A model generated the notes under the pieces. The model ran no database searches, was not told the DNA's origin, and saw nothing but the letters and a program-made list of their open reading frames with translations. Positions 36,986 through 49,400 of a stretch of 64,000 nucleotides of DNA are shown in pieces (position 1 is the first letter of the stretch; each line of letters begins with the position of its first letter). The stretch spans positions 48,925,873-48,989,872 of the forward strand of contig NC_087251.1 in assembly GCF_037042905.1 (NCBI RefSeq). Direction: 5' to 3'. The position numbers and the translations under genes were made by a program. This DNA comes from Lytechinus pictus (taxonomy: Eukaryota > Echinodermata > Echinoidea > Temnopleuroida > Toxopneustidae).

Positions 36986-37179
36986 GAACTATTATTATTT
37001 ACAAATAATGAAGTATTACTTGGAATTATATATAAATAATTAGAAATGATATTTTATATAATAGTAGTTATTTACAAATAAAATGTAAATTATATATAAA
37101 TAATAGTTATTATTTAATAAATAATGATTATATAACAAATAATTGTTCTATATAATATTGGTACATTCGGCGCCTCATA

Positions 37180-37185
37180 GTTATT
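37180..37185. repeat. right GTTATT flank (putative target duplication)
   Basis: GTTATT directly follows the CGCCTCATA terminus of the foldback element and matches 33010-33015. Confidence 0.6.
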
Positions 37186-38243
37186 CACTGTTCAAAAGGG
37201 AATTAAAAGCCATTCATCAGACACTTCTGTTACTTTGTATCTTATCTGAATGCACACACACACCAAAAAAAATATCCATGTTTTAGAATAATTATGGCTA
37301 CAGGACTTCATTTGAGATATGGGCAAACTATAAACTAGTCTACTCTTTATTTCCTTTTTACATAACAAAAAACCCAAAGAGATTATATTTTTTAAATACA
37401 TGATTATTTAATCCTGTACTGAAATATGGTCTTCAAAAATATGTACTCAGTACGAAATCTCCACATATGGAAATTAAAAATGATACAATTTACATTTGAA
37501 AGATCATACAATGACCGAGGGAAAACAAAGAAAATATAAACTTTTATAAGGTAGATGAAATAATTCAAGTAAATAAATAATCAAAATATTTCTTCATATC
37601 ATGAAGACATATTATTTTCAGCCAGTATTAAACTGACTAAATGACTATTCTCATATCGCCAGTGCATTTCATTCTCCCTACACTACAATCCAATGAATTC
37701 CTCATTTTGGTAATACCTACCTATTGCAACCCTTAAACAAGATATATCTTTTGTGAACCATATCATATGCAAGATGTGTTTTATTGAAAAACTAGAAGTT
37801 ACTCATTTCTGAAAAAAAATATGAGTAATAGGATACATTCACAACCGGTATGTATGTAGTAAATCTTGAAAGAATTCAAACAAAATTTTTCAAAAAAATG
37901 ACTGTATTGCTCTTATAAATACATACATGATCATGATTTTGTACATATTCAACGTTTTAAGAGAAATTGAAAGGAGTAGTTCCCGAGAGGATTGATATTC
38001 ATTCTTCTTATAAAGAGGGTTACTGCCATCAATGTAAATGAAACTTTACATTGATATCATTCACATTTCTTCTATATCAGACAATGGTCAGTGTTGGGTG
38101 ACATTTTGAACATTACTTTTCGGCGAAGCTAACTTCCAAAAGTCACTAATGCAAAATAATATCTGAATGCAAAATACTACAATTTATGACAGGTATTTGA
38201 AATGGCACAGTAGGATAGAAAACATTTTCTTCAAAAGGCATTG
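37186..38243. other. spacer downstream of GSTZ1
   Basis: AT-rich region beyond the 3' end of the minus-strand GSTZ1 gene. Only a short CA run (about 37253) and low-complexity frames are seen. Confidence 0.5.
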
Positions 38244-38249
38244 TTTATT
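38244..38249 (-). terminator. candidate poly(A) signal of GSTZ1
   Basis: TTTATT on the plus strand reads AATAAA on the coding strand, about 180 bases after the GSTZ1 stop. Plausible 3' end of the mRNA; other signals exist further down. Confidence 0.4.
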
Positions 38250-38430
38250 TTCTCTATTGGTATTGTGCATTGTGGATCAATATTTTTTTGTGCAACTGAC
38301 TTTTGGAACCTACTACCCAACAAGAATTTGTCTCTTGGTACATGCCAATTCCATACTGTCAAGACCGTTTGACACTGATCTTGCTCATATTACTCATTTT
38401 AATATTCTATCTATTCAATTTAGAGACCTT

Positions 38431-41400
38431 TCATTGTCTGAGATCTTCAGGGCAATCTGGCTGCTTGGAAGGATGGCTGACCTTAAAGGCATCAAGTTCA
38501 GCAAGACCATCGTTGATCCTTGAGATGATTGGAAAAGTTGCCATGTTCACATTAAATCTGTGTTAGAAAAAAGAAAAAGAATATTAAAACCAGTGACTAA
38601 ATTTTCCTCACTGTTGTGTGTTCCGAAACGGAGAAGCATCAATCTGCATTAAAATATTAGAATGAACAGGTGACTACTTTTTCTCCCTGTTGACTTGTGT
38701 GTCAAGGAATGGAAAAGTTAACAGTAAAGTACAACAAGTGGAATGCCTCTGGCCGTCTCACCTGCATCACGCGATTCAATATAGCAGCAGTGCTGATTTT
38801 GAAAACTACTATAACTCGCACAAGATGTTCAGTGATACTTGGTTACTCTATTTCCACGTTTTATGAACTAGACCAATACACTTATAGAGATATGATGGCA
38901 ATTCAACAAATACCCCCAACGTGGCCAAAGTTCTTTGACCTTACATGACCTTTGACCTTGATCATGTGACCTGAAACTCGCACAAGATGTTCAGTGATAC
39001 TTGGTTACTCTATTTCCACGTTTTATGAACTAGACCAATACACTTATAGAGATATGATGGCAATTCAACAAATACCCCCAACGTGGCCAAAGTTCTTTGA
39101 CCTTACATGACCTTTGACCTTGATCATGTGACCTGAAACTCGCACAGGATGTTCAGTGATACTTGATTACTATTATGTCCAAGTTTTATGAACTAGACCA
39201 ACACACTTTCAAATTTATGGCTGTAATTCAACAAATACCCCAATTTGGCCAAAGTTCATTGACCCTAAATGACCTTTGACCTTGATCATGTGACCTGAAA
39301 CTTGCACAGGATGCTCAGTAATACTTGATTACTATTATGTCTAAGTTTCATCAATCAGATCCATAAACTTTCAAAGTTATGATGGTAATTCAACAGATAC
39401 CCCCAATTCGGCCAAAGTTCATTGACCCTAAATGACCTTTGACCTTGGTCATGTGACGTGAAACTCATGCAGGATGTTCAGTGATACTTGATTAACCTTA
39501 TGTATAAGTTTCATGAACTAGGTCCATATATTTTCTAAGTTATGATGACATTTCAAAAACTTAACCTTAGGTTAAGATTTTGATGTTGATTCCCCCAACA
39601 TGGTCTAAGTTCATTGACCCTAAATGACCTTTGACCTTGGTCATGTGACATGAAACTCAGGCAGGATGTTCAGTAATACTTGATTAACCTTATGGCCAAG
39701 TTTCATGAACTAGGTCCATATACTTTCTAAGTTATGCTGTCATTTCAAAAACTTAACCTCAGGTTAAGATTTGGTGTTGACGCCGCCGCCGCCGTCGCCG
39801 TCGGAAAAGCGGCGCCTATAGTCTCACTCTGCTATGCAGGTGAGACAAAAACATGACAGCTAAAGTATGTAACAAATAACTATTGAATTGAATACCAGGG
39901 TTTTTCACAACATCAAGACACAAAGTTACAAATGATTCATGCCAATGTCATACACTTATGTGTACATGCAAACATTTTTAATCATTCATAATATAATACT
40001 GTTATCAATTTTGAATATTAATTGCATTTGTGTTGTATTGGATATTGAACAATAAGTAGAAAAGGTTGAATTCTTTAACAATGTATTAAAAGTTGACATG
40101 AAATTGAAGTGAACAGATTTCAATAGTGATAAGATATTCAAATAAAGGTATATGAATATACTGATAACATCTGAGTGAAAGATTCTTTCAAATTTTAGGT
40201 ATAGTTTTTTTTTTAATACGCCACTTAATGCAGCTCTCCACAATTCAGTATTTTAAGCCGAGTACAATTGTAAAATTTTACAGATTACTTTTTATTATAA
40301 TTCAAGCTATTGTTCTGCTTATGACAGCTCAAACAACTTGATAATGGATAATGGATAGTGGAGCGTTGTGGCCCAGTGGATTAGTCTTCGGACTTTGAAA
40401 CAGAGGGTCGTGGGTTCGAATCCCAGCCATGGCGTAATTTCCTTCAGCAAGAAATTTATCCACACTGTGCTGCACTCAACCCAGGTGAGATGAATGGGTA
40501 CCCGGTAGGAAGAAATTCCTTGAATGCTTTGAGCGCCTAGGCAGCCCAGCTAAAGCCGGGGTAATAATAATAGCAGGGCCCGCTGGGAGAACAGTTTTCG
40601 GAACTGAAGCGGCTTCCCTGGGTAAACATACCTGTATTATTATTATTATTATTATAATAAATACACTTTTCAATTCAATGCACTCAATTACTACAGCATA
40701 CCAAGAGTAAAGGGCATTTTTTTCTCAAAAGCATGATCATGTATTATTCACCATATTGATTCAGTTTTAATTTGTCCATCAATTTTTAATGAGATATTTA
40801 CATTAAATTAACGATAATTCAATAAATAGAAATCAACAGAAACATGAGCTTCTTAATCTCAATCATAAATTGAATGAACACATATTACTCAACTCCATAA
40901 ATTCAGTTTTGATTTGTCCATGAGATTTTACATAAATGTACTATGATAAGAGTACCAAAAAATAAAACACATGAGTTTCTCGATCTTAATAAAAAAATCC
41001 ATATACACCATGATCATTGAAAAAGACAAAAAGATACATATAGCTTTGACATAAAAAAGTATATAGCACAATAAAGTAAAGTCCATGCATTCCAGCACTA
41101 CGTGTCTTGGGGTATTTGCATAGCACACATCCACCTTGTCATTTGCTCCAAGTGCTTCTACATAACCCCCCAGCTAAACTAAGCTACCGATATTCCGATG
41201 CTCAAAGCTTTTTGATGATTTACTTCCTGCCGGAGTGCCCGTACCCACTTACCTCACCTGGCCTGAGTGCAGCACATTGTGGATCAATTTCTTGCTGAAG
41301 GAACTATCTGATGAATATTTGCATGATGAACATGGCTGGGATTCAAAGCCACGACCCTCTGTTACAAAGTCATGGAGAGTAATCCACTGGGCCACAATAC

Positions 41401-44400
41401 TCCAATTCACTGCTGGTGTTCCTACCTACCTCAAAGCATTGTAGACCTGTGGTGCAAGGAAGAGATCAGCTACAGTGACTTCATCCCCAATGCAGTACTT
41501 GCCGGAGGTGTTCTCAAGGGTTTTCTCAAGAGCTTCAAAGCCTTTGGTGATGAGTGTGTTTCCTACTTCCATCTTTCGGTCTGCTCCAATGAACTTGATC
41601 ATGCTAAGATTCTGCAGTCATGCAATAGACATTGAAATTTATTTCCATGATATTCCATATCAAATACAAAATAGCAATAAATGTAGCTTCTAAAAATTCA
41701 TGAAAATGTGAATATAAACAAGGATTCATGATACCAATCAAGCATTATATTATTATTTGGGTTTTGTTCTTATGTGTACTGCCTATAACAATTGTTTGGT
41801 CATGGAAATTCGTGCTAATTCATCCACTGCCAAGTTCTAGCTTATACAGTTAATTTTCTCAAATCAGCATGGATCATCAAGTAGATATATGTATTGTCAT
41901 ATAATTACAAATGGAAATTAAAACAAATGGGATGGACGGTGGTGATAATAGGTGTACACAATTAGCTGCAACGATGTGATTATTGCTGGCATAGATGGAC
42001 ACAATACCAGTACTATTTGATGGATCACTAATATTGATCGATGAATAGGGGGCCAACAGCTGTTTCAACTGAAAGCAAATATGAAATCTTGATAATTTAA
42101 AGAAAAACCAGTGACATACAGTCATAGATATATAAAATGCCTCAGTTCTGATAAATAAATGGTGTCTATGATGTGGTGTCTACTGTCCTTTACTTGTGAC
42201 TTATCATGAAAATGTTCAAATCAATCTATATTGGCCATTGACTGTTTCTCCACAGCATAAATGTGCATCATAATCGCAATTGAATGAAAGCAAAATCTAG
42301 TAATTTTCTTTGTAAATATTTGTGGAAAATTGATTATAATGATTCAATACACTTTAAATATTTTATGTTTAGGTTTTCTTCAAAATAATTTGCTAATACC
42401 TAATGTCAAGATAGACCAAGATCTCATTCCTGGCAATCATTAAATCAGTTATGAGGAAGATACAAGTTATACCTTCACCACAGATGAACATGAGGGTAGG
42501 GTTGGGGGCTGAGGAATGGCGGTCTGTTATGAAAGTTCTCGCTACTGACAATTTCAGTAATATTCTTGGTTTTGATCAATTGAAATGCACTAGTTTCAAA
42601 TTTCCTATGATAAACTGACAATGATGTGACTTTAAATGTGTATGTCAATATAGGATATGTGAGAGGTTTGATAGACAGATGACTGTTTCAAGAATGTAAA
42701 TATAAATGTAAAATTGATAATGAAGGGAAGAGTAAAGATGGCTTGATCATACCACATCCCATGTTGCCTTTGATACATTTGCCAGAAAGATAATAGAATA
42801 TGGACTTGAAACTTACTTTCATATTCACATCGGCTGTGCATGGAGCAGTATACTGTCGACAACAGTAAGATTGAAAGGCTTAAATTTCTAACATATTTCT
42901 GTGGTACTAAGAGATTCAACTGAGACAGACTAATTTGTATTTGACTCTGTCCGACTTGGACAAGTAGGAGGAAAATTATTCTTACACACACTCTTCTTAA
43001 TCTAATCTGTCTCTCTTCCTTCTATGCATCCTCATCCATCCATCCATATATATCCTTCCACCTATCTATCAACATAGCTGACTATTATCAGTCTATCAAT
43101 AAACCTACCCATCCACCCACCTACCTATCTATCTATAGATCTATCTATCTATCAATTCATTGAGTCATTCATTTTTTTTAAATTAAATAAACTTTTGGTT
43201 TTGATGATACAATCACGCCAATGAAAATGACTCCAAACCGATGAATGGTACGTCACTCGAAATAAAACAATAGTTTTGATCCGTCTGGAGTCGGTTCCAT
43301 TGATGAGACTGGTACAGAAGTTTACTAACCTGAAGAGGCTGGATCCCTGCATTGATCATTTCTGCTACCTGACGTGTCTAGAGGTACAGACAAACCATGG
43401 AATAGACATTCAATTATAATCTCATTGAAAATCATTGATGACATGAAAAGTACATCCAAGCCCTGCACCCATACACAATCAATTTGCAAAAAAAGAATTA
43501 GAACAAAAAAATCAGTATTTGATATAAACATTCAAACCTAAGAAATCTTAAAAATCAAAGCTGCAAAAAAGTGAAAACTTATATTGAAATTTCAGTCTAT
43601 TACAGGCCTCCTGTAGGAATAAAAGCAAAATAAATTATAAATAGTTTTGACATTTCAATCATCATTTGCTACGTTTTGAAGCCGATCTGTACTTTACTCC
43701 GACCACAAGGCTTGCAGTAAAGCAGAATTTTTATTTCAATATTCCTAGTATTACTCCTCAGTACAAAAGAGATTATTTTAATAATCTCTTCATTTTAATA
43801 ATATTAATTATATTATACTGTAAAGCGCTTTGAGCCATTATGGGAAAAGCCCTATATAAAAACTGGCTATTATTATTACTATTTATCATTATTTTACTTG
43901 TTTCAACCTTCACATTTAATTAAGGCCAATGCAATTTGTTATTAAAAAGAAGAAGCATTGGATAGTAAAGTGTGTGGCGGACTTTAGATCCAACTACACA
44001 CGACCATGAATCTTATCAAACTTCCTTTTAAAGGTTCATTTTCAAGAGAAAGTTTCATGACTTTTGCACACCGGTAAAGAAAGCTACACCACATTCTTAT
44101 CTGTTAAAATTATCAGATCCCTGTCTTGTTACTTGCTATCTCTTATTTAGTCCCATTCATATGAATTTCTGTATGGTTGTATCATTCATACAGCATGTTA
44201 TTGTGGCAGAATTCAGTGAGTTCAGATCTACTCAAGATAGGGTGTTATGAGGACCCTATTAAATGCCATAAAATGTCTCAGAAAAATTATCTGAAAAGTA
44301 TGTTTTTCCTTTTGAACAAGTAATTTGACCTCAGAGAAATTGTTTGCATAACAATTTGTTTATGAATGTTATGCACAGTTCAGAGACTCACTGCAAGGAC

Positions 44401-45502
44401 TGAAGGATCACTTACCATGAATCTTTTGATTGGGTCTCTTGGAAAGAGGCTACAAGTTGGTCTGGTCTCCTCCAGGTATTCTATGATAGGAAGCTGCACA
44501 ATTAGTAATGATAATTATGGAAGATGATAATCATATGAACAAAATTAATGGGTGTCGTCAGCTTCTGAATGACAGAGGAGGGGCAAAGAGTGTTTTTGTT
44601 TTTACAGTTTCTTTTTGTATACTATATCTAATTTGTCACTAATTATTATTTTATTATTTTTATTACTTTTTAGTGTTGCATTCACTTTCTTTTGGCGATC
44701 CAGTCACATGGGTTTTTTTAATAGCCTATGCAAAAAGCCAGGCAATTAATTTTGTATTGACTGATATCCATCAATATCATTTTGTATGTTGTTTTTATTT
44801 TTTTTGCATAATAAAGACTGAATTGAATTGTAATAAATTGAAGATGAAACTTACTGACTGCGTCATCATAACACCATCGATCTCTAATGCAGGAACTTGC
44901 CCCAATGGATTTATTGTACGGTAGGCATCAGAAAGCTGGAACAAAATTCAATAACTGCATTTAATAGTGAAACCTCTAATGATGGGATGCTGGTGCAAAT
45001 AAAAGGAGACATCATCCTCTTTCCCTTCAAAACATAGGATTATTGCATGATTTTTGACTAAAAATGGGCAATATAAAGCCAACTGATACCTACATGAAAT
45101 GTCATGCACTCATCAGAGTTAGATCGCATGAATAAATAGAACACTAGGAACAAAACAATACACTGGTCAGCTATTTTACTCTCATGAGAATATGTCTAAA
45201 AGTTTTGGTATGTCTGTGTTCAATACTATTTTCCAAATGCATCTTAATAAAAACAATCCCAGCTTAAATGAAGTTTCGTGAACCAGTGAGTTGGGATTAA
45301 CATTAAACCTTGGACTATTCAGCCAAGAAATTGTTTTTGCAAACAATCACTGACAGATGATTAGTAACCTGTAATTGATAATGATATTTATTATGCTATT
45401 TATTAGGTTATTTTATGCATTTTCTATATGTTGTTGGATTGTTTTATTGTCAAAAGGACCATGTTGAAAAACAGTGTAAAGTATCTGAACATGTTATCCT
45501 AT

Positions 45503-45533
<31 letters not shown>

Positions 45534-46347
45534 CAGTGCGTCCCAGAAAAACGAAACTGAGATTTAGCGATGATTTATCATAACTTAGTCATAAATAAAA
45601 TAGACAAATGACCTACCAATGTAAAGCTTAGAATCTCCTCTTTCATCTGGTATTACTTAGATTATCCCTTATTCACGCATGAGTGAGCAAAAACAATTCG
45701 AAGAAAGGATGCCAAAAACTCATTTGGCGGGGGGTATCTGAATTTCAAAAAGAAAATCACACGACTAAAAAGTTCAATATCTGCTCTTTTCTTTGATACC
45801 TTAATCACAGAAAATGGTCAAGAAGTAAAAAAATTATGGTCCCTCGAATCAATGCTTGTATTTCCATAATTTCATTAAATAAACGTGTTTTCACCGGTTT
45901 CCCACAGAAGCTATCGCACAGTAACAAAAGACTTAATGCATGGCTGATCGTCAACAAAATGGAGTGTCGAGTGAGTTTGAACGCTAGCCTGTAAAACCTC
46001 TTCATTTTATGAAATTATTGAAATTCAAGCCTTATTTCAAATAACCAGAACTTTGTTATTTCTTGACCATTTTCTGTAATTAAGGTATCAAATTAAAGAG
46101 CAGATATTGAACTTTTTAAAACTGGTTTTCTTTTTAAAACCCAGATACGGCCCGCAAAATGAGTTTTTGGCATCCTTTCTTCGAATTGTTTTTGCTCACT
46201 CATGCGTGAATGAGGAATAATCTAAGTAATACCAGATGAAAGAGGAGATTCTAAGCTTTAAAATAGTAGGTCATTTGTCTATTGTATTTGTGATTAAGTT
46301 ATGATAAAATAATTGATAAATCTCGGTTTCGTTTTTTGTGGGACGCA

Positions 46348-46433
<86 letters not shown>

Positions 46434-49400
46434 GTGTAAAGTTATACATGTACAACAGCTTTGGCAACTCTTTTATTTAAATATTGTAAAGAAATGGATG
46501 AAGATATATATATATATATATATTAAAACATCTTTGTACAGGATAACAAGTTTTGTATATTGACTTTATTTATTATTCATTTATTCATATATATATATAT
46601 AAGAATAAATGAATAATAAATAAGAATAGATTTATATTCTTATTTGTAATTACCTGTTCTGACTTCAGTAGGTTCACAGCTTTATATTCATAGTTGATTC
46701 CTTTCAAGGCAAGAGCTACAAATTTAAAAAAAAAATCAGCTTTCATACTTATGCATCATACAAGGGTTATTACATGGACAATTTTAATCAATTACAACCT
46801 TGTCATCATCAGTTAAACTAATCAATTAAATCTGACTAGAATTCTATCAATCATCTTCACTTTAAATTCAAAGTGCATAAGAAAATAGCATTTATTCGTT
46901 TTCATTACTGAGTGAAAGTGTGGAACACAAATTAAAACTAGAATTTTAATTTGTCTTGAGGACGAATTAGGTGATCTGTCTGTGATTCTCATGATCATGA
47001 TCTAATTTTTGATCATTATGTTAATACAGATCAATATGATAATCATTATAATAATCAGACTTTTATTAACAAAAGAACATATTAAATACTGCTGAAAGAC
47101 AAAAAATGAGGAAGTTGTGTAAAAGGCCTTGTTTTATTAGAGAATGTCAAATCCCATTTCGCAAGTGACGACACAAAATAGTGAACATAATGTTGACAGA
47201 ATACATTAATGTAGCATCTAGTTTTGAGAAAAAATCAGTACAAAAAGAGGGTACACACAAAATGAGCAACAAAAAGATAAATAAAAATGTCAAGTCAGTT
47301 TCGAACCGAGGACCCTCGCTTTACAAGGCAGGCGCGCTATCCATTAGATCACCTTGTTTCTCAAAGAGTCATCATTTAAAGAATGAAAATAATCTCAAAT
47401 TGACTTATGACAGTGAGAGATTGGCAGAGTGATATGCCTCTAAAGCCCTCTATAAAATTGTCATTTTTTAGGATGATCAATTAATGTAAATGAGTATTTA
47501 AGAAAACATTCAGAAACAGTATAAGCACAGCTACAATGTATTGAAAACTGGGGGAAAAACAACCAATATTTACGGAGTTATAGTCATATTTGCGAAATTA
47601 TGAAAACGTGATAACAAAAATTTGAAATTTTGAATTCCGACGCCATTTTGATTACATCATGATAAAATTTAGGGTCAAATGTGATATGAAATCACATCTA
47701 CGGTTCATACTTTATCTAAATAAACTAGAAAGACTCTTGACTTGACAGTACATTTGATATCGATGCACCTGCCATTACAGATCTGAGCCATGTTACACAA
47801 AATTACTATTATGGCAACTTTGCCATCCAATGGTAGAAACCATGGTAACAATGATCAACAGCCAATCAAAAATCAAGGATTCCATGCAAGATACCATTGA
47901 ATGGCAAGGATTATATAACTTTCCAATACCTAACAGATTGTCGCTGCCATGTGAATATGAACCAAGTTTACAATTATTTCTAAATTCTAATTATATATAG
48001 GATTTAGGATCCATAAGTTATCATAAAAAAATAGCCATGAACTCTGTAACCTTTAACCTCATAACCCAAATGTCATAACCTTTGAAAACTATATTTTCAA
48101 AAAGTCAGATTAATGCCTCTCCTTTGTGTGTAAATGAATCATGTTTGATGTTGGTTCATGCCATGGTTTTATTAAAGTTATTGCATGAACAACAAGGCAA
48201 ACGCCAAGCATTGTCTCGCCTGCATATTGCAGTCATGAAGAGACTGCATGTCAAAACTATGCTATATGACTTCTGAGGCTGTCAGCAGTTTAGGGGGTGA
48301 ATTGTGGTTCTGACAATTTACATATGCATTAATGGCCTACTTTATCCCTAGAAAATCAGATAACACTAAGAATGCTGTTAATACTATGAAGCTATAATTA
48401 TTTCCATGCAAGTAAGGAAATGAATATTGGTGTAAAAGAATGTAATTGATAATAATGTGAGTAAAATTGTAAAATTACATTATTAAGGTGTTATGGCAAA
48501 CTTATTGTTTGAAAAAATGGAGGAAAGGTTGTGCATGAAAGATAAATATAAAAACTTATTGTGTGTGATTTTATTTTTATTGCTTTCTATTCTTGTTTTT
48601 TTCTTGTGATCTGAATGAGTGCAACATGTTGCCCGGCACCACGGCGTGGACGCGGATCACACTTCATAATATTCACACTGTAATGAAATGCCAATCTTTA
48701 GCATTATGTTGGATGATGGTACATGTAGGGGCATAACTTTTCTCAATTTGTTTTCTACAGTATTACCAGAACATGTACATACAGCAAATCTGAAGGGTAA
48801 CATTTAAGAAACTATGACAGCTTTTCTATTGTACCATTGTCAAATTTGTGTGAATATTATAAATGGTGCCAAGAACTATAGCTCATTAAATAAATAACAA
48901 CAACAGTTTTTAAAGAATAAACAAGTAAAATACAAAATCTGGTTCAGGTATAGAGAGTACTGAGTTCTGAAGTAAAATGTTAGTGTTAAAAAGTATAAAA
49001 TTATAAAGTTCATGTCATTAGAGGAACAAAGTAGTGTGAAAGTTCATTGACCTTTGACCTTCATCAAATTCAACTCACATTCGAACCTGACCTGCACCTT
49101 CAAGAGATGGACCTCTGTTACGAGTTTGGCGATTCCACCTCGAAGCTATAGAAAGTTATTGTGTGTACAACACAGCACAGTGCCAGTCATGGAAAGTTCA
49201 TTGACCTTTGACCTTAATCAAATTCAACTCACATTCGAACTTGACCTGCACCTTCAAGAGATGGACCTCTTGTATGAATTTGGCAATCCTACCTCGAAGA
49301 TATAGAAAGTTATTGTGTGTACAGCACAGCACAGTGCTAGTCATGGAAAGTTCATTGACCTTTGACCTTATTCAAATTCGGGTCACATTTGAACTTGACC

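Larger units (their letters stand above)
33016..37179. mobile_element. giant palindromic foldback element (4.16 kb)
   Basis: The two termini, TATGAGACGCCGAATGTACC and (reverse) TATGAGGCGCCGAATGTACC, start inverted arms of about 1.9 and 1.8 kb. Paired landmarks (33031/37164, 34047/36261, 34591/35717, 34861/35448) show inverted identity from the ends to about 34915 and 35390, with a middle of about 0.5 kb. Outer arms are arrays of a palindromic 31-bp unit; inner arms are unique sequence (33.98-34.92 kb and its inverse); the middle has repeated hairpins built on AAGCGAGACAGCGA and poly-C/G runs. GTTATT 6-mers flank the element. No transposase is visible, so it would be a non-autonomous foldback DNA transposon; the superfamily is not recognised. 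Confidence 0.88.

Noticed and set aside
40363-40436. tRNA gene
   Set aside because: A and B boxes are present but the stems pair poorly and a SINE body and (TTA)n tail follow; a second copy with the same body confirms a SINE.
41372-41693. Plus-strand frames of 72-87 codons
   Set aside because: Shadows of the minus-strand GSTZ1 exon at 41611-41430.
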